This document shows positions 33,285-41,927 of a stretch of DNA of 64,000 nt, piece by piece. A program made the position numbers and the translations under genes. Under the pieces are notes generated by a model, which had not been told where the DNA came from, did not search any database, and was given only the letters and a program-made list of their open reading frames with translations. Numbering within the stretch: position 1 is the stretch's first letter; each line of letters opens with the position of its first letter. The stretch spans positions 1 to 64,000 of the forward strand of contig CAZFBA010000022.1 in NCBI GenBank assembly GCA_964517135.1, written 5' to 3'. The stretch is from CAZFBA01 sp964517135. Lineage in GTDB: Bacteria; Cyanobacteriota; Vampirovibrionia; JBFMGH01.

Positions 33285-34364
33285 GTGAATCAAATTAAAA
33301 AAATACTTTTTGGGATTATTCTTCTCTTGCTCTTTTCAGGCTTCTGCTGTGAAAAAAGTGTGGTACAGGCAGTGAATCTTAATCTTCAAGTTGTACCTGA
33401 TTACCCTGATATGACCGGCTCAATATATTATAATATGCATAAAGCTTCTCATTATGAAGCAAATGGTCAGCAAGAACTGGCTATAAAGGAATACCTGCAA
33501 GTATTAGAACTGAAACCTGATGACCTTATCGCACGCTATAACCTGGGGTCTCTATACTATGAAAGGTGGTTAGACCTTAGCAAAAATCAGGATACCCTTA
33601 ATGAAGCATATAAATATCTTGATCTTGCTGAAGAAGAATTTCTGTGGATTAATGAAATTAGCCCTGGTATTGTAATGGTTTATTTTAAACTTGGCAGAAT
33701 AGCCAGCATAAAAGAAGAATATGAATCTGCTATTGCTTATTATACTTCAGCAAGAAAGTTAGCTCCTAAAAACTATGTAGTATGCTTTAACCTTGCTACT
33801 ATTTATGAGGAAACAGGAGAAATTGATCTTGCTATTGTTAGTTATAAAGATGCTGTAAACCTGAATAAAGACTTTACACACGCTTATAATAACCTGGGGC
33901 TTCTTTATGAACGCCGGGGTAATTTAGAACAGGCCATAAAATATTATAATAAAGCCCTGAAAACCAACAAGAAATATGTTTATTCTCATCTCAACCTTGG
34001 CAGCCTTTATACACTGGAAGAAAATTATAAAAAAGCCAGTAAGCATTTTGCCATAGCTAAAGAATTAGAGCCATCTAACCCCTGGGTTTATCTTCATACA
34101 GGTTATATGTATGATGCACAGGGTAAATATATTCAGGCATTTAAAGAATATTCAGTTTATGTAAAGTTAAAACCGCTTAACCCTAAAGGATATTATTTGA
34201 TATGCAGCGTGCTAAAAAAGCTAAACATGCCATCTGAAGCAATGATGGCTGGTATACTTTACTTAAAACTGGATCCTCAGGGTGAACATTCAAGTGAAGT
34301 GAAAGGTATCATTAAAGAAATTCAGAACGATATAATAAAAAGTAGTAATATTTCAAAAGAATAG
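33285..34364 (+). CDS. Secreted TPR protein
   Basis: The protein has 359 residues and a GTG start. An N-terminal hydrophobic segment (ILFGIILLLLFSGFCC) acts as signal peptide; FSGFCC might also serve as a lipobox (S-G-F-C is not canonical). At least seven TPRs follow, for example QELAIKEYLQVLELKPDD and EQAIKYYNKALKTNKKY. AGGAAA at 33270-33275 lies about 10 nt before the GTG. It is likely an envelope-located protein-protein scaffold. It is monocistronic and convergent with the phosphoesterase gene. Confidence 0.75.
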   Translation: MNQIKKILFGIILLLLFSGFCCEKSVVQAVNLNLQVVPDYPDMTGSIYYNMHKASHYEANGQQELAIKEYLQVLELKPDDLIARYNLGSLYYERWLDLSKNQDTLNEAYKYLDLAEEEFLWINEISPGIVMVYFKLGRIASIKEEYESAIAYYTSARKLAPKNYVVCFNLATIYEETGEIDLAIVSYKDAVNLNKDFTHAYNNLGLLYERRGNLEQAIKYYNKALKTNKKYVYSHLNLGSLYTLEENYKKASKHFAIAKELEPSNPWVYLHTGYMYDAQGKYIQAFKEYSVYVKLKPLNPKGYYLICSVLKKLNMPSEAMMAGILYLKLDPQGEHSSEVKGIIKEIQNDIIKSSNISKE

Positions 34365-34378
34365 AAATCAGGTTTCAG

Positions 34379-35242
34379 TTATGTTTTATTTTTAGACCTT
34401 TTAAGGTTAAATAAAGTTATTTCTGGTGGACAATTAACCCTGAAACCTACTTTGACAACGCCAATACCTCTGTTTATATATACCCTGGAGTTGTTGTATT
34501 CATAAAAACCTGACCTGAATTCAAGACCGTGAGCAGTAGGTAGCTTTAAAGCTCCAACAACAGGATACACAACCTGCCCACCATGGGTATGGCCAGAAAG
34601 GACAATATCGATTCGCTTTTTAGCCTTTTTAATTTTAGCCAGAATATAAGGATTGTGGCAGAGAAGAATTTTTACAAATTTATTATCAACACCCTGGTAG
34701 GTTTTTTCAAGTGTGAAGCCTCTTGCTTTATCGTCATCAACGCCAGAAAGACATATAGTATCTCCATTTTTCTTTATATATTCGGTTTTGTTATCTAGCA
34801 GTTTCATATAAGAGCCTCTAATAATGGCTTTAGAATCTTTGAGGCCATAAGCTACCTCCCAGTTGCCAGTGACAGCATAAATGCCGTAAGGTGCTTTAAG
34901 CTTGCATAAAAGGTAGCAGCATTCCTTCAAATACTTTAGATCGTTGGCAAGATCGCCTGTTATAACAATAAGATCTGGCTTTAGCTCATTAGTCATAGCA
35001 ACTGTTTTCTGAATGAGCCATGGTTTAACTATATTGCTCAGGTGAAGATCTGAGAGTTGTGCTATTTTAAAGTTTTTAAAGCCAGCAGGAAGGTTATCGA
35101 TTTCCAGATCAACATTTTCGATAACGATTTTACTGGGGGCATATGCTAAGACTTCATCTTCATAGATAAAAAATGATGAAAAGATTATAGAATAAAACAG
35201 GTATCGTTTTATAAATTCTCTACGTGTCAGTTTTTTCAGCAT
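34379..35242 (-). CDS. Tat-exported metallophosphoesterase (YkuE/YaeI-like)
   Basis: The protein has 287 residues from the ATG at 35242, which follows AAGG with good spacing. The longer frame from 35284 would lie further inside the upstream gene. The N-terminus carries a twin-arginine motif, TRREFIKR, followed by a hydrophobic core, so export of a folded metalloenzyme is likely. Calcineurin-type motifs are present: LSDLHL, VITGDL, TGNWE (usually GNHE or GNHD), and GHTHGGQ. YkuE-like enzymes act at the envelope and some cleave phospholipid or UDP-sugar phosphates; the substrate here is unknown. The start overlaps the end of the SLH-lipoprotein gene. Confidence 0.8.
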   Translation of the reverse strand: MLKKLTRREFIKRYLFYSIIFSSFFIYEDEVLAYAPSKIVIENVDLEIDNLPAGFKNFKIAQLSDLHLSNIVKPWLIQKTVAMTNELKPDLIVITGDLANDLKYLKECCYLLCKLKAPYGIYAVTGNWEVAYGLKDSKAIIRGSYMKLLDNKTEYIKKNGDTICLSGVDDDKARGFTLEKTYQGVDNKFVKILLCHNPYILAKIKKAKKRIDIVLSGHTHGGQVVYPVVGALKLPTAHGLEFRSGFYEYNNSRVYINRGIGVVKVGFRVNCPPEITLFNLKRSKNKT

Positions 35243-36533
35243 TTTTGACCTTGAAGCCCAATAATTGCGGTTCCATACCTTCAATAAAGCATAAGCTTGC
35301 AGCTGCTTGTGCCCGGGTAACAGCTTTTTGAGGTATAAAGACGTGTATTTCCTTTTTAAAGACGTAAAAAGTATTATTTATAAGGTTTGATTCATTTAGA
35401 TTCCTATAAATCATTCTGGCATAGTTGAGGTTAACATCTTTGCCATCAGAGACAAAGCTATTGATATAAAGCTTACAAAACTCAGGGGTTAGCTGTGCTA
35501 GTTTATAACCGGGTGTACCTCTTTGAAGATACTCAGTAAAGGCTATCAATTCTTCCCGGGTAATGGGGTCATCAGGGTGTAGTATTCTTTCGCCTGAAAA
35601 ATCCTTAATTAAACCGGCTTCAGCCAGGCCCTGAATGTATGGATAAGCCCTATGCCCGCTGGAAACATCATCAAAAACATTAAAAGAGACAGTACCTGGT
35701 TTTATTGCAGGTGCAGAATTTGCATGATAGGCGTTATATGTTTTAAATAGCCAGGTAAGATATTCTGCTTTTGAGATGGTTTCTTCAGGTTCAAAAAGCC
35801 CTGAATCTCTGTCAAGGATACCGCCGATAGTGTGCAGGACACCAATATATTGCCTGAATGGGTGATCCATGATGTCTGAAAACGTGTAAACGATGTTTCT
35901 GGATTGATTTGATGTAGCTGGTGGCTTTGGTTCAGGGTTTTTGGTTTCAGGTATTTTTTTTTCAGGTATTTTTCGGCCTGGTGGCAGGTCAGATTCAATT
36001 TTTTTGGGTTTTGGTTCTGCAATTTTATAGTTTTCAGGAGGATTTCGATCTGAGTTAATTTTATCAACATTGTTAGTTGCTGGTTTTGTAGCTTCTGCTG
36101 AAACAGGTTTTTGTACGGTTGTTTCAGGTCTTCTGGAGGTTTTGCTTGTTTTGATGGCATTTTTATCATCCGGGGCTGTGACCTGAGAGTTTGCAGGTTC
36201 TTTTTCTTCTGATTTTTCTGATGTTTCAGTTTCTGTTGCCTCTGACTCTATCTCTGTAGTGGTTTCAGTGATTGTAACCTCTTCTTCCTTTACTCTGGCT
36301 TTATAAGAAGGAACCAGGTGTTGCTTTATTATTTCAAGGTCTCTATTTTGTTTGGCTATATCCTGAGAGATCTTTTCGGTTTGCAGTTTAAGGTTTATGA
36401 CTTCATCCTGAAGTTCTTTAACCTTTTCAGAGTCAGGGTTAGAGCTCTGGGTCTGACAGGCAGAAAAAAGCAAGCAGATTATAAAAATGCCTGAAGCCCA
36501 AATATATCGAGTGGATATAGTTTTTAATGACAT
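35220..36533 (-). CDS. SLH-domain lipoprotein with coiled coil and Glu/Pro-rich linker
   Basis: The protein has 437 residues. The signal peptide ends in the lipobox FSAC. A coiled coil (about 35-75) is followed by a Glu/Thr/Pro-rich low-complexity linker (about 78-205, with PEKKIPETKNPEP-like stretches). The C-terminal 220 residues hold SLH-type modules, for example YTFSDIMDHPFRQYIGVLHTIGGILDRDSGLFEPEETISKAE (shown here in part), FDDVSSGHRAYPYIQGLAEAGLI and AVTRAQAAASLCF. In Cyanobacteria and relatives SLH domains tie outer-membrane proteins to the cell wall. This may be a wall-outer membrane tether. It follows the hexapeptide-repeat gene by 3 nt, and the ribosome binding site AAAGGGAG is just upstream. 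Confidence 0.75.
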   Translation of the reverse strand: MSLKTISTRYIWASGIFIICLLFSACQTQSSNPDSEKVKELQDEVINLKLQTEKISQDIAKQNRDLEIIKQHLVPSYKARVKEEEVTITETTTEIESEATETETSEKSEEKEPANSQVTAPDDKNAIKTSKTSRRPETTVQKPVSAEATKPATNNVDKINSDRNPPENYKIAEPKPKKIESDLPPGRKIPEKKIPETKNPEPKPPATSNQSRNIVYTFSDIMDHPFRQYIGVLHTIGGILDRDSGLFEPEETISKAEYLTWLFKTYNAYHANSAPAIKPGTVSFNVFDDVSSGHRAYPYIQGLAEAGLIKDFSGERILHPDDPITREELIAFTEYLQRGTPGYKLAQLTPEFCKLYINSFVSDGKDVNLNYARMIYRNLNESNLINNTFYVFKKEIHVFIPQKAVTRAQAAASLCFIEGMEPQLLGFKVKNAEKTDT

Positions 36534-36536
36534 CGT

Positions 36537-36902
36537 TTACTCCCTTTCTTTTACCTCTTCACGGGGTAAAACTTCTTCTTTTTCTAGCACCTCTTCTTTC
36601 TGGAGTACTTCTTCCTTTTCAAGCACTTCTTCACGTGATAAGACTTCTTCTTTTTCGAGTACTTCTTCTTTCTGCAAGGTTTCTTCTTTTTGCAGAGTTT
36701 CTTCTGGCTGTATTGAATCCTCGTTAGGCAGAGTTTCTTCTTTAGACGTTATTTCTGGCCTGTCTTTAGAGCTGCTATTTTCTGCTTGGCATAAAAAAGT
36801 TTTATCTTTTTTAAAAAATCCAAAATTTTTTACAATTTGAGACAAACTGCCTGTAATACTGATAAAGAGTAGTAAATACACCAAATAACTTTTCAATTTC
36901 AT
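36537..36902 (-). CDS. Exported protein with tandem EEVLxK hexapeptide repeats
   Basis: The protein has 121 residues. A hydrophobic N-terminus (SYLVYLLLFISITGS) acts as signal or anchor. Residues about 67-117 are eight tandem copies of the hexapeptide EE(T/V)Lx(K/R) plus a partial ninth. The rest is a low-complexity acidic linker. The repeat has a period of six, not the seven of coiled coils. It precedes the SLH lipoprotein by 3 nt and is surely co-transcribed with it. AGGAAA before the ATG supports the start. Function unknown; it may be an extended spacer in the envelope. Confidence 0.6.
   Translation of the reverse strand: MKLKSYLVYLLLFISITGSLSQIVKNFGFFKKDKTFLCQAENSSSKDRPEITSKEETLPNEDSIQPEETLQKEETLQKEEVLEKEEVLSREEVLEKEEVLQKEEVLEKEEVLPREEVKERE
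36552..36704. repeat. 18-bp tandem repeat array inside a coding region
   Basis: About eight and a half copies of an 18-bp unit code for the EEVLxK hexapeptides of the minus-strand gene. Copies differ at synonymous and at single variable positions, so the array is old enough to have diverged but could still change length by slippage or recombination. Confidence 0.8.
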
Positions 36903-36990
36903 GGTTTTTCCTGAACTTAAGCTCTTTATTGCTGATTATAATTATTATATACTTACAATTAAAGGAATTATACAATAATTTCGGTCAGGC

Positions 36991-37194
36991 TTGAAATATT
37001 TATTTGGTAGGGGTATTAAGAACTTGAAGATACTGAAGAGTATTAGATCCGTGAAAAAACTTGTTAATCGCTGCCCTGATTGCAGCAGGCCTGTGAGCTT
37101 GATAGAGAGATTTTATGTCTGTCCAAGTTGTGGCTGCTCAGGGTATTTCTTAATTGATGTAGAACGGTGGAATCGTAGTGTACAATTTAAATAG
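36991..37194 (+). CDS. Small zinc-ribbon protein
   Basis: The protein has up to 67 residues. RCPDCSRPV and YVCPSCGCSG give two CxxC pairs for one zinc ion. The N-terminal part is basic. The start is unsure: TTG at 36991 or TTG at 37024, the latter after a GGGG stretch. It overlaps the first 17 nt of the next gene, so translation is probably coupled. A nucleic-acid-binding or adaptor role is possible; the family is not recognised. Confidence 0.5.
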   Translation: MKYLFGRGIKNLKILKSIRSVKKLVNRCPDCSRPVSLIERFYVCPSCGCSGYFLIDVERWNRSVQFK

Positions 37195-37888
37195 ATCGCT
37201 TCAGCAACAGACAAAAGTGAATGAAGTCTCTGTAGATACGGTAATTTATACAATCCGTAAGAAAGAGCTTATGGTATTGCTTATCAAGCGTGGTCATGAG
37301 CCTTACAGGGATATGTGGGCCATACCGGGCGGGTTTATCAGGCTGGCTGAAACCCTGGATGAAGCTGCACAACGGGTTTTGTATGAAAGAACACACGTTG
37401 AAAACGTTTATCTTGAGCAGTTATATTCTTTTAGTAATCCTAATAGATATCCTAATGCACGTGTTATCACTGTGACGTATTTTGCTTTAATCTGCTCTGA
37501 TGAACTTAAGCTGTCTCATGATCCGAATATTGATATTAGAGGCTTAAAGTGGCAGTCTGTTTATAATCTTCCACCGCTGGCATTTGACCATGAAAACATT
37601 ATTAAGTTTGCTTTAAAGCGTTTGCGTGAACGATTGGAGTACAGTAACATTGCTTTTCAGCTGTTACCTGAAAAATTTACGTTAACAGACCTTCAAAAAG
37701 TATATGAAATCATTATGAACAGGCCGCTGGATAAGCGTAATTTCCGCAAAAAAATGATTTCACTGAATATCTTAAACGAACTTGAAGAATACACAAAAAG
37801 TTCATCAAAAAGGCCAGCACGGCTGTATTCTTTTAAAGTTGAAGAAGATGAAGAAAGGCTTGAGGCCAAAATACAGGCTATGTCTTAA
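37178..37888 (+). CDS. NrtR-family Nudix-like transcription regulator
   Basis: The protein has 236 residues. The N-terminal Nudix fold (about 17-150) has a degraded Nudix box: GGFIRLAETLDEAAQRVLYE spans residues 51-70 and is followed by RTHV, so three signature residues are changed (Glu67 to Val, Glu71 to Arg, Gly73 to His). Hydrolase activity is therefore unlikely. The C-terminal winged helix (about 163-225, FTLTDLQKVYEIIMNRPLDK) matches the NrtR type, whose Nudix domain senses ADP-ribose and controls NAD metabolism genes. The gene starts with GTG inside the zinc-ribbon gene. No NAD gene is adjacent, so its regulon is unknown. Confidence 0.75.
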   Translation: MYNLNRSLQQQTKVNEVSVDTVIYTIRKKELMVLLIKRGHEPYRDMWAIPGGFIRLAETLDEAAQRVLYERTHVENVYLEQLYSFSNPNRYPNARVITVTYFALICSDELKLSHDPNIDIRGLKWQSVYNLPPLAFDHENIIKFALKRLRERLEYSNIAFQLLPEKFTLTDLQKVYEIIMNRPLDKRNFRKKMISLNILNELEEYTKSSSKRPARLYSFKVEEDEERLEAKIQAMS

Positions 37889-37921
37889 TTTCCTTTGGGA
37901 ATATAGTTATTAATCTTATTG

Positions 37922-37943
37922 TGTCTTTAAAAAGACAGTTTTT
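37922..37943 (+). terminator. Candidate intrinsic terminator after the NrtR-like gene
   Basis: TGTCTT (37922-37927) and AAGACA (37932-37937) form a 6-bp stem with a 4-nt loop, followed after one G by five T. It lies 34 bp after the stop codon. Confidence 0.5.
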
Positions 37944-38013
37944 GCTGTTGTTTTAATCTTTTTTGTCGGTGGTAAAATAATTTTGATGCCCGAGAAAAAA
38001 GATAGGTAATTCA

Positions 38014-38856
38014 GTGATGAAGAATGTTTTAACCCGATTAATCTTAGCTTTTGTATTGATATGTACCTTTGCGCTAAGTCGAACAATAACTTATGCCGAA
38101 CAGGATAATACTTCTGAAGATCAGATTAATAGTCACTCAGAGACTGTTATAAATACCTCAAAAAATGAAACTTTCGATCAGGGAATAAAAGCATTTAATG
38201 AAAATAGCTATGATGAAGCTATAGATAGCTTTCAAAGCTTTCTTGAAGAGAACCCTGAAAATATTGAAGCCATTATTTATCTCGGTATGGCCTATCGTTC
38301 AGCTGGTGAGTATGATCAGGCAATTGAAAAATATAAAAGAGCCCTTGAGCTTGATCCTGATAGAAAAAGCGTTTTTCAGCTTCTTGGTGTTGCCTTTCTG
38401 TTAAATAAAAACATTGAAGAAGGTAAGGTATATCTTGAAAAATACAGAGAACAGGAACCCGATGATCCTGATGCTTATTTTAATCTGGGTGCTCTGTATT
38501 CTATGATAAAGCAATATCAGCTTGCAGCAGAATATTTTGATCAGGCAATTAAAAAATATCCACGCAGTAAGAAAACTTCTCTGGCAGATGCCTGGCTAAA
38601 TAAAGGTCTTAACAGCTTTAAAGAGGGTAGTTATTCTGAATCTATAGAACACATAGAAAAAGCCCTGAAATATGACAACCAGAATGGCCTTGCTTCTTAT
38701 TACATGGGCTTAAATTACATCTATAATAAACCTCAAAACCTTGAAAAAGCTAAAAGTTACATCGACAAATCAAAGGCTCTGGGTTATCAGGTGCCTGATT
38801 ATATTGATAAATATCTCGAAATTAAAGAACAATCTAAAAAACCTTCTTTCTGGTAG
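38014..38856 (+). CDS. Secreted TPR protein
   Basis: The protein has 280 residues. The signal peptide (about 1-29) ends near TYAEQ. Six TPR-like motifs follow, among them EAIDSFQSFLEENPEN, QAIEKYKRALELDPDR and LAAEYFDQAIKKYPRS. It is predicted periplasmic, probably a scaffold or assembly factor; the partner is unknown. It stands alone, about 125 bp after the regulator gene and 250 bp before the glycosyltransferase operon. Confidence 0.8.
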   Translation: MMKNVLTRLILAFVLICTFALSRTITYAEQDNTSEDQINSHSETVINTSKNETFDQGIKAFNENSYDEAIDSFQSFLEENPENIEAIIYLGMAYRSAGEYDQAIEKYKRALELDPDRKSVFQLLGVAFLLNKNIEEGKVYLEKYREQEPDDPDAYFNLGALYSMIKQYQLAAEYFDQAIKKYPRSKKTSLADAWLNKGLNSFKEGSYSESIEHIEKALKYDNQNGLASYYMGLNYIYNKPQNLEKAKSYIDKSKALGYQVPDYIDKYLEIKEQSKKPSFW

Positions 38857-39103
38857 GTTTCATAAATTTTGAGTAAGATAATAATACCCTTTTTCTTAAC
38901 TTATCTTTGAAAAAATTCATTTTTGATTGTTTCTTTTTCTTGAATAGCTATACTTTTAACTATTGTAATAAAACATTTAACTGCCTATGACAAATTTTTA
39001 TTACATAACTTAACAAAAAAGTATTCTGTCATACTGAAAAGCACAATATCAGTTATAAATACTTCCAGCAAGTAATAAACACTCTTAGAGGAAATAAAAG
39101 TTT

Positions 39104-40921
39104 ATGATGAAGCTTGAAAAAAGAGAATATTTTTATTTAATAACCTTGCTGTGTTTATCTTTATTTTTCTTTTTCTTTAGACTATGGGGATTCAACCTTT
39201 TTGACGTTGATGAACCCAGATATGCTGAAGCAGCAAGGGAAATGATTGAAAAAAATAACTGGATTACCCCTTATTTCAACTATGATGTTCGTTTTGATAA
39301 GCCCGTTTTGTTTTACTGGTTAATTGCTATTTCTTATAAAATCTTCGGAGTGAGTGAGTTTGCAGCAAGGTTTCCATCGGCCTTGCTTGCTACAATAGCA
39401 GTTATATCAATCTATTTCTTTGGCAGGCATTTTATAAATGCTAAATTTGGTTTTATTTCAGCACTTGTAACTCTTACATCTATACAATTTATAGGCCTTG
39501 CCCGTATGTCAATCACTGATATGACACTTTCTGTATTTATATCATTGATGTTACTGGCTGGTTTTACTGCTGCTCACAGCCCTGAACCTTCTAAAAAATA
39601 CTGGTGGTATTCATTTTATATCTTAGCAGCCCTTGGAATGCTTACTAAAGGGCCGGTGGCTCCTGCGATGGCGGTTATAGTACTGGGGCCTTATTTCCTT
39701 TTGACAGGACAATTTATCAGTGTTCTCAAATCCTGTCGCCTTTTGATAGGTATTCTGTTATTTGCTTTAGTTGCAATACCCTGGTATTTGCTGGTTATAC
39801 TTGAAAATGGTCAGGCTTATATAGACCAGTTCATTATTGTAGATAATATAAAAAGATTTACAAGTACAGTATCAGGTCATAAAGGGCCGATATATTTCTT
39901 TGTAATTGTTGTGGCAGTGGGGTTTATACCCTGGAGCACATTTTTGCCCTATGCCCTTTACAGATATTTAAAACCAGTCTTTGGTGCTTATAAAAAGACT
40001 GATAAGCCTACTGAATCAGCTGAAGTACCTGAAGAAGGCAAACAGTGCAGTCTGAATGCTGGTTTTTGCCCATTTATAAAGCTTTATAATGTTGTTATTA
40101 GTCCTGTTGTTTCTGTATACAAAGACAATACAATAGTTAATCAATTATCACTTTTTAGTCTTATCTGGTTTCTGGCGATATTTATTTTCTTCAGTCTCTC
40201 AGGTACGAAGCTTTTAACCTATGTGCTGCCATTGTTTCCGGCGCTGGGTCTTATTGGTGGCAAGCTCTGGTATGATTATATTGAAGATAATGAACCTGTT
40301 AACCAGAAAGCAATGCTTGCTTCGTCAATATTGTTTTTGATGGTTGTTTTAGTTCTGTCTTACCTGTTTGTATTCAAGTTTAATGTGTTAATGCCCAGAG
40401 ATGCAAAGGTTCTTGATCTGGGTAGTGTTAAAATATACTCTGCTATTGTGCTTATTGCAGGTTCAGTATCCAGTCTTATCTTTTTATATCTCAAGCATAA
40501 GACAAAGGCTTTTGCATCTATTGTTGTTATGATGGTATTTGTAGGTATAGTTGCCCTTTATGGTGTTGTGCCAAAAGTAAATTATGCGGCACAGGGTCAC
40601 CTTAACCGCTTAATTTACATCTCAAAGAATTATAGTGATATAAACAACATTATACTTACCTACGGAATGGTGAAACCAAGTATCGTATTTTACACCAGGC
40701 AAAGGGTAGAACACGTAGAACCGACCGAACAAGACCGCCTGGCAGGCTATTTGAATAAACCTGATAGAATATTCATTATTACCCGGGTAAGATTTCTTGA
40801 CGAACTATCGAAATTTTCTAATGTTTATATTATAGATAAAGGCAGACGCTTTGCTCTGGTTACAAATAAAAAGATTGATGAAAAAATCAAGAAGCTTCTT
40901 TTAGAAAGTGAAAGTCAATGA
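39104..40921 (+). CDS. ArnT-like GT39/GT83-family membrane glycosyltransferase
   Basis: The protein has 605 residues and about 12 transmembrane helices. The motif DVDEPRYAEAAREM near residue 34 holds the acidic residues of the first periplasmic loop that coordinate the lipid-phosphate sugar donor in ArnT/PMT enzymes. FDKPVLFYWLI is typical as well. It should move a sugar from undecaprenyl-phosphate to an envelope acceptor such as lipid A or a glycan; the sugar is unknown. A cytoplasmic insert (about 295-325) holds several Cys. ATGA overlap with the next gene, an ArnC-like donor synthase, supports a working pair. Confidence 0.85.
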   Translation: MMKLEKREYFYLITLLCLSLFFFFFRLWGFNLFDVDEPRYAEAAREMIEKNNWITPYFNYDVRFDKPVLFYWLIAISYKIFGVSEFAARFPSALLATIAVISIYFFGRHFINAKFGFISALVTLTSIQFIGLARMSITDMTLSVFISLMLLAGFTAAHSPEPSKKYWWYSFYILAALGMLTKGPVAPAMAVIVLGPYFLLTGQFISVLKSCRLLIGILLFALVAIPWYLLVILENGQAYIDQFIIVDNIKRFTSTVSGHKGPIYFFVIVVAVGFIPWSTFLPYALYRYLKPVFGAYKKTDKPTESAEVPEEGKQCSLNAGFCPFIKLYNVVISPVVSVYKDNTIVNQLSLFSLIWFLAIFIFFSLSGTKLLTYVLPLFPALGLIGGKLWYDYIEDNEPVNQKAMLASSILFLMVVLVLSYLFVFKFNVLMPRDAKVLDLGSVKIYSAIVLIAGSVSSLIFLYLKHKTKAFASIVVMMVFVGIVALYGVVPKVNYAAQGHLNRLIYISKNYSDINNIILTYGMVKPSIVFYTRQRVEHVEPTEQDRLAGYLNKPDRIFIITRVRFLDELSKFSNVYIIDKGRRFALVTNKKIDEKIKKLLLESESQ

Positions 40922-41919
40922 CGATAGTAACAACCGATCAAACAAAACATCATGAAGGCGAAATAGCAGTTGAAACTACTTTAAAGGTTTCTATTATTAT
41001 ACCTATTTATAATGAATATGAGAATATACCCGTGCTGGCTGGCTCAATTCTGGGGGTTATGGATAATTATGGTGTTCCTTATGAAGTAATATTAATAGAT
41101 GACGGATCAACTGATGGCTCACATGAAATATTAAAGCAGGTATGCAATAAATATGATAACTTTAAAGCAATAAGATTCAGGAAAAACTTTGGTCAAACAG
41201 CTGCAATGGCTGCAGGGTTTGATCATGCTAGAGGAGAAATCATTATAGCTATGGATGGAGATCTTCAGAATGATCCTGCTGATATACCAAAGCTGATTGA
41301 AAAGCTTGAAGAAGGTTATGATGTCGTTAATGGCTGGAGAAAAGATAGACAGGATGCCTTTATAAATAGAAGGCTACCTTCAATGATAGCTAACAAGCTA
41401 ATAGGTCTTTGTACTGGAGTTCAGCTAAATGATTATGGCTGTTCACTTAAAGCTTATCGAGCAGATACAATTAAAATGGTTAGTTTGTATGGCGAAATGC
41501 ACAGGTTTATACCCGCACTTGCCAGTATTGAGGGTGCTATAATTACTGAAATTCCTGTTTCACATCATGCAAGAAAGTACGGACAGAGCAAATACAACAT
41601 CATGAGAACATTCAAGGTTATCCTTGACCTGATGACAGTCACGTTCCTTAAGAAATTTGCAACACGCCCCCTGCATATGTTTGGCAGGATGGGTATGGTG
41701 TCATTTTTCCTTGGCTTTTGCATTTGTGTTTTTTTAACAGTTGAAAAACTCTTCTATGCCATCAGTATTGGTGATAGACCGCTCTTACTTCTTGGCATAT
41801 TGCTCATTTTGACGGGTGTTCAGTTAATCAGTTCAGGTATTATCGCAGAACTTCAGATTAGAACTTACTATGAGGCCCAGCATAAACCCATTTATCGTGT
41901 AAAAGAAATTTACGACTAG
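40918..41919 (+). CDS. ArnC/DPM-like undecaprenyl-phosphate glycosyltransferase (GT2)
   Basis: The protein has 333 residues. An N-terminal GT2 domain carries SIIIPIYNEYENI, LIDDGSTDGS, FRKNFGQTAAMAAGFD and AMDGDLQNDP. The late motif HHARKYGQSKYN is typical of polyprenyl-phosphate sugar synthases. Two C-terminal transmembrane helices (about 255-310) anchor it. It should charge undecaprenyl-phosphate with a sugar on the cytoplasmic face for the ArnT-like enzyme encoded just upstream (4-nt overlap). The next gene follows after 8 nt. Confidence 0.88.
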   Translation: MTIVTTDQTKHHEGEIAVETTLKVSIIIPIYNEYENIPVLAGSILGVMDNYGVPYEVILIDDGSTDGSHEILKQVCNKYDNFKAIRFRKNFGQTAAMAAGFDHARGEIIIAMDGDLQNDPADIPKLIEKLEEGYDVVNGWRKDRQDAFINRRLPSMIANKLIGLCTGVQLNDYGCSLKAYRADTIKMVSLYGEMHRFIPALASIEGAIITEIPVSHHARKYGQSKYNIMRTFKVILDLMTVTFLKKFATRPLHMFGRMGMVSFFLGFCICVFLTVEKLFYAISIGDRPLLLLGILLILTGVQLISSGIIAELQIRTYYEAQHKPIYRVKEIYD

Positions 41920-41927
41920 GAAAAAAA

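Noticed and set aside
36487..36840. Plus-strand Ser/Thr-rich frames over the hexapeptide-repeat region
   Set aside because: They are the complement of the 18-bp repeats of the minus-strand gene, with no ribosome binding site or family match.
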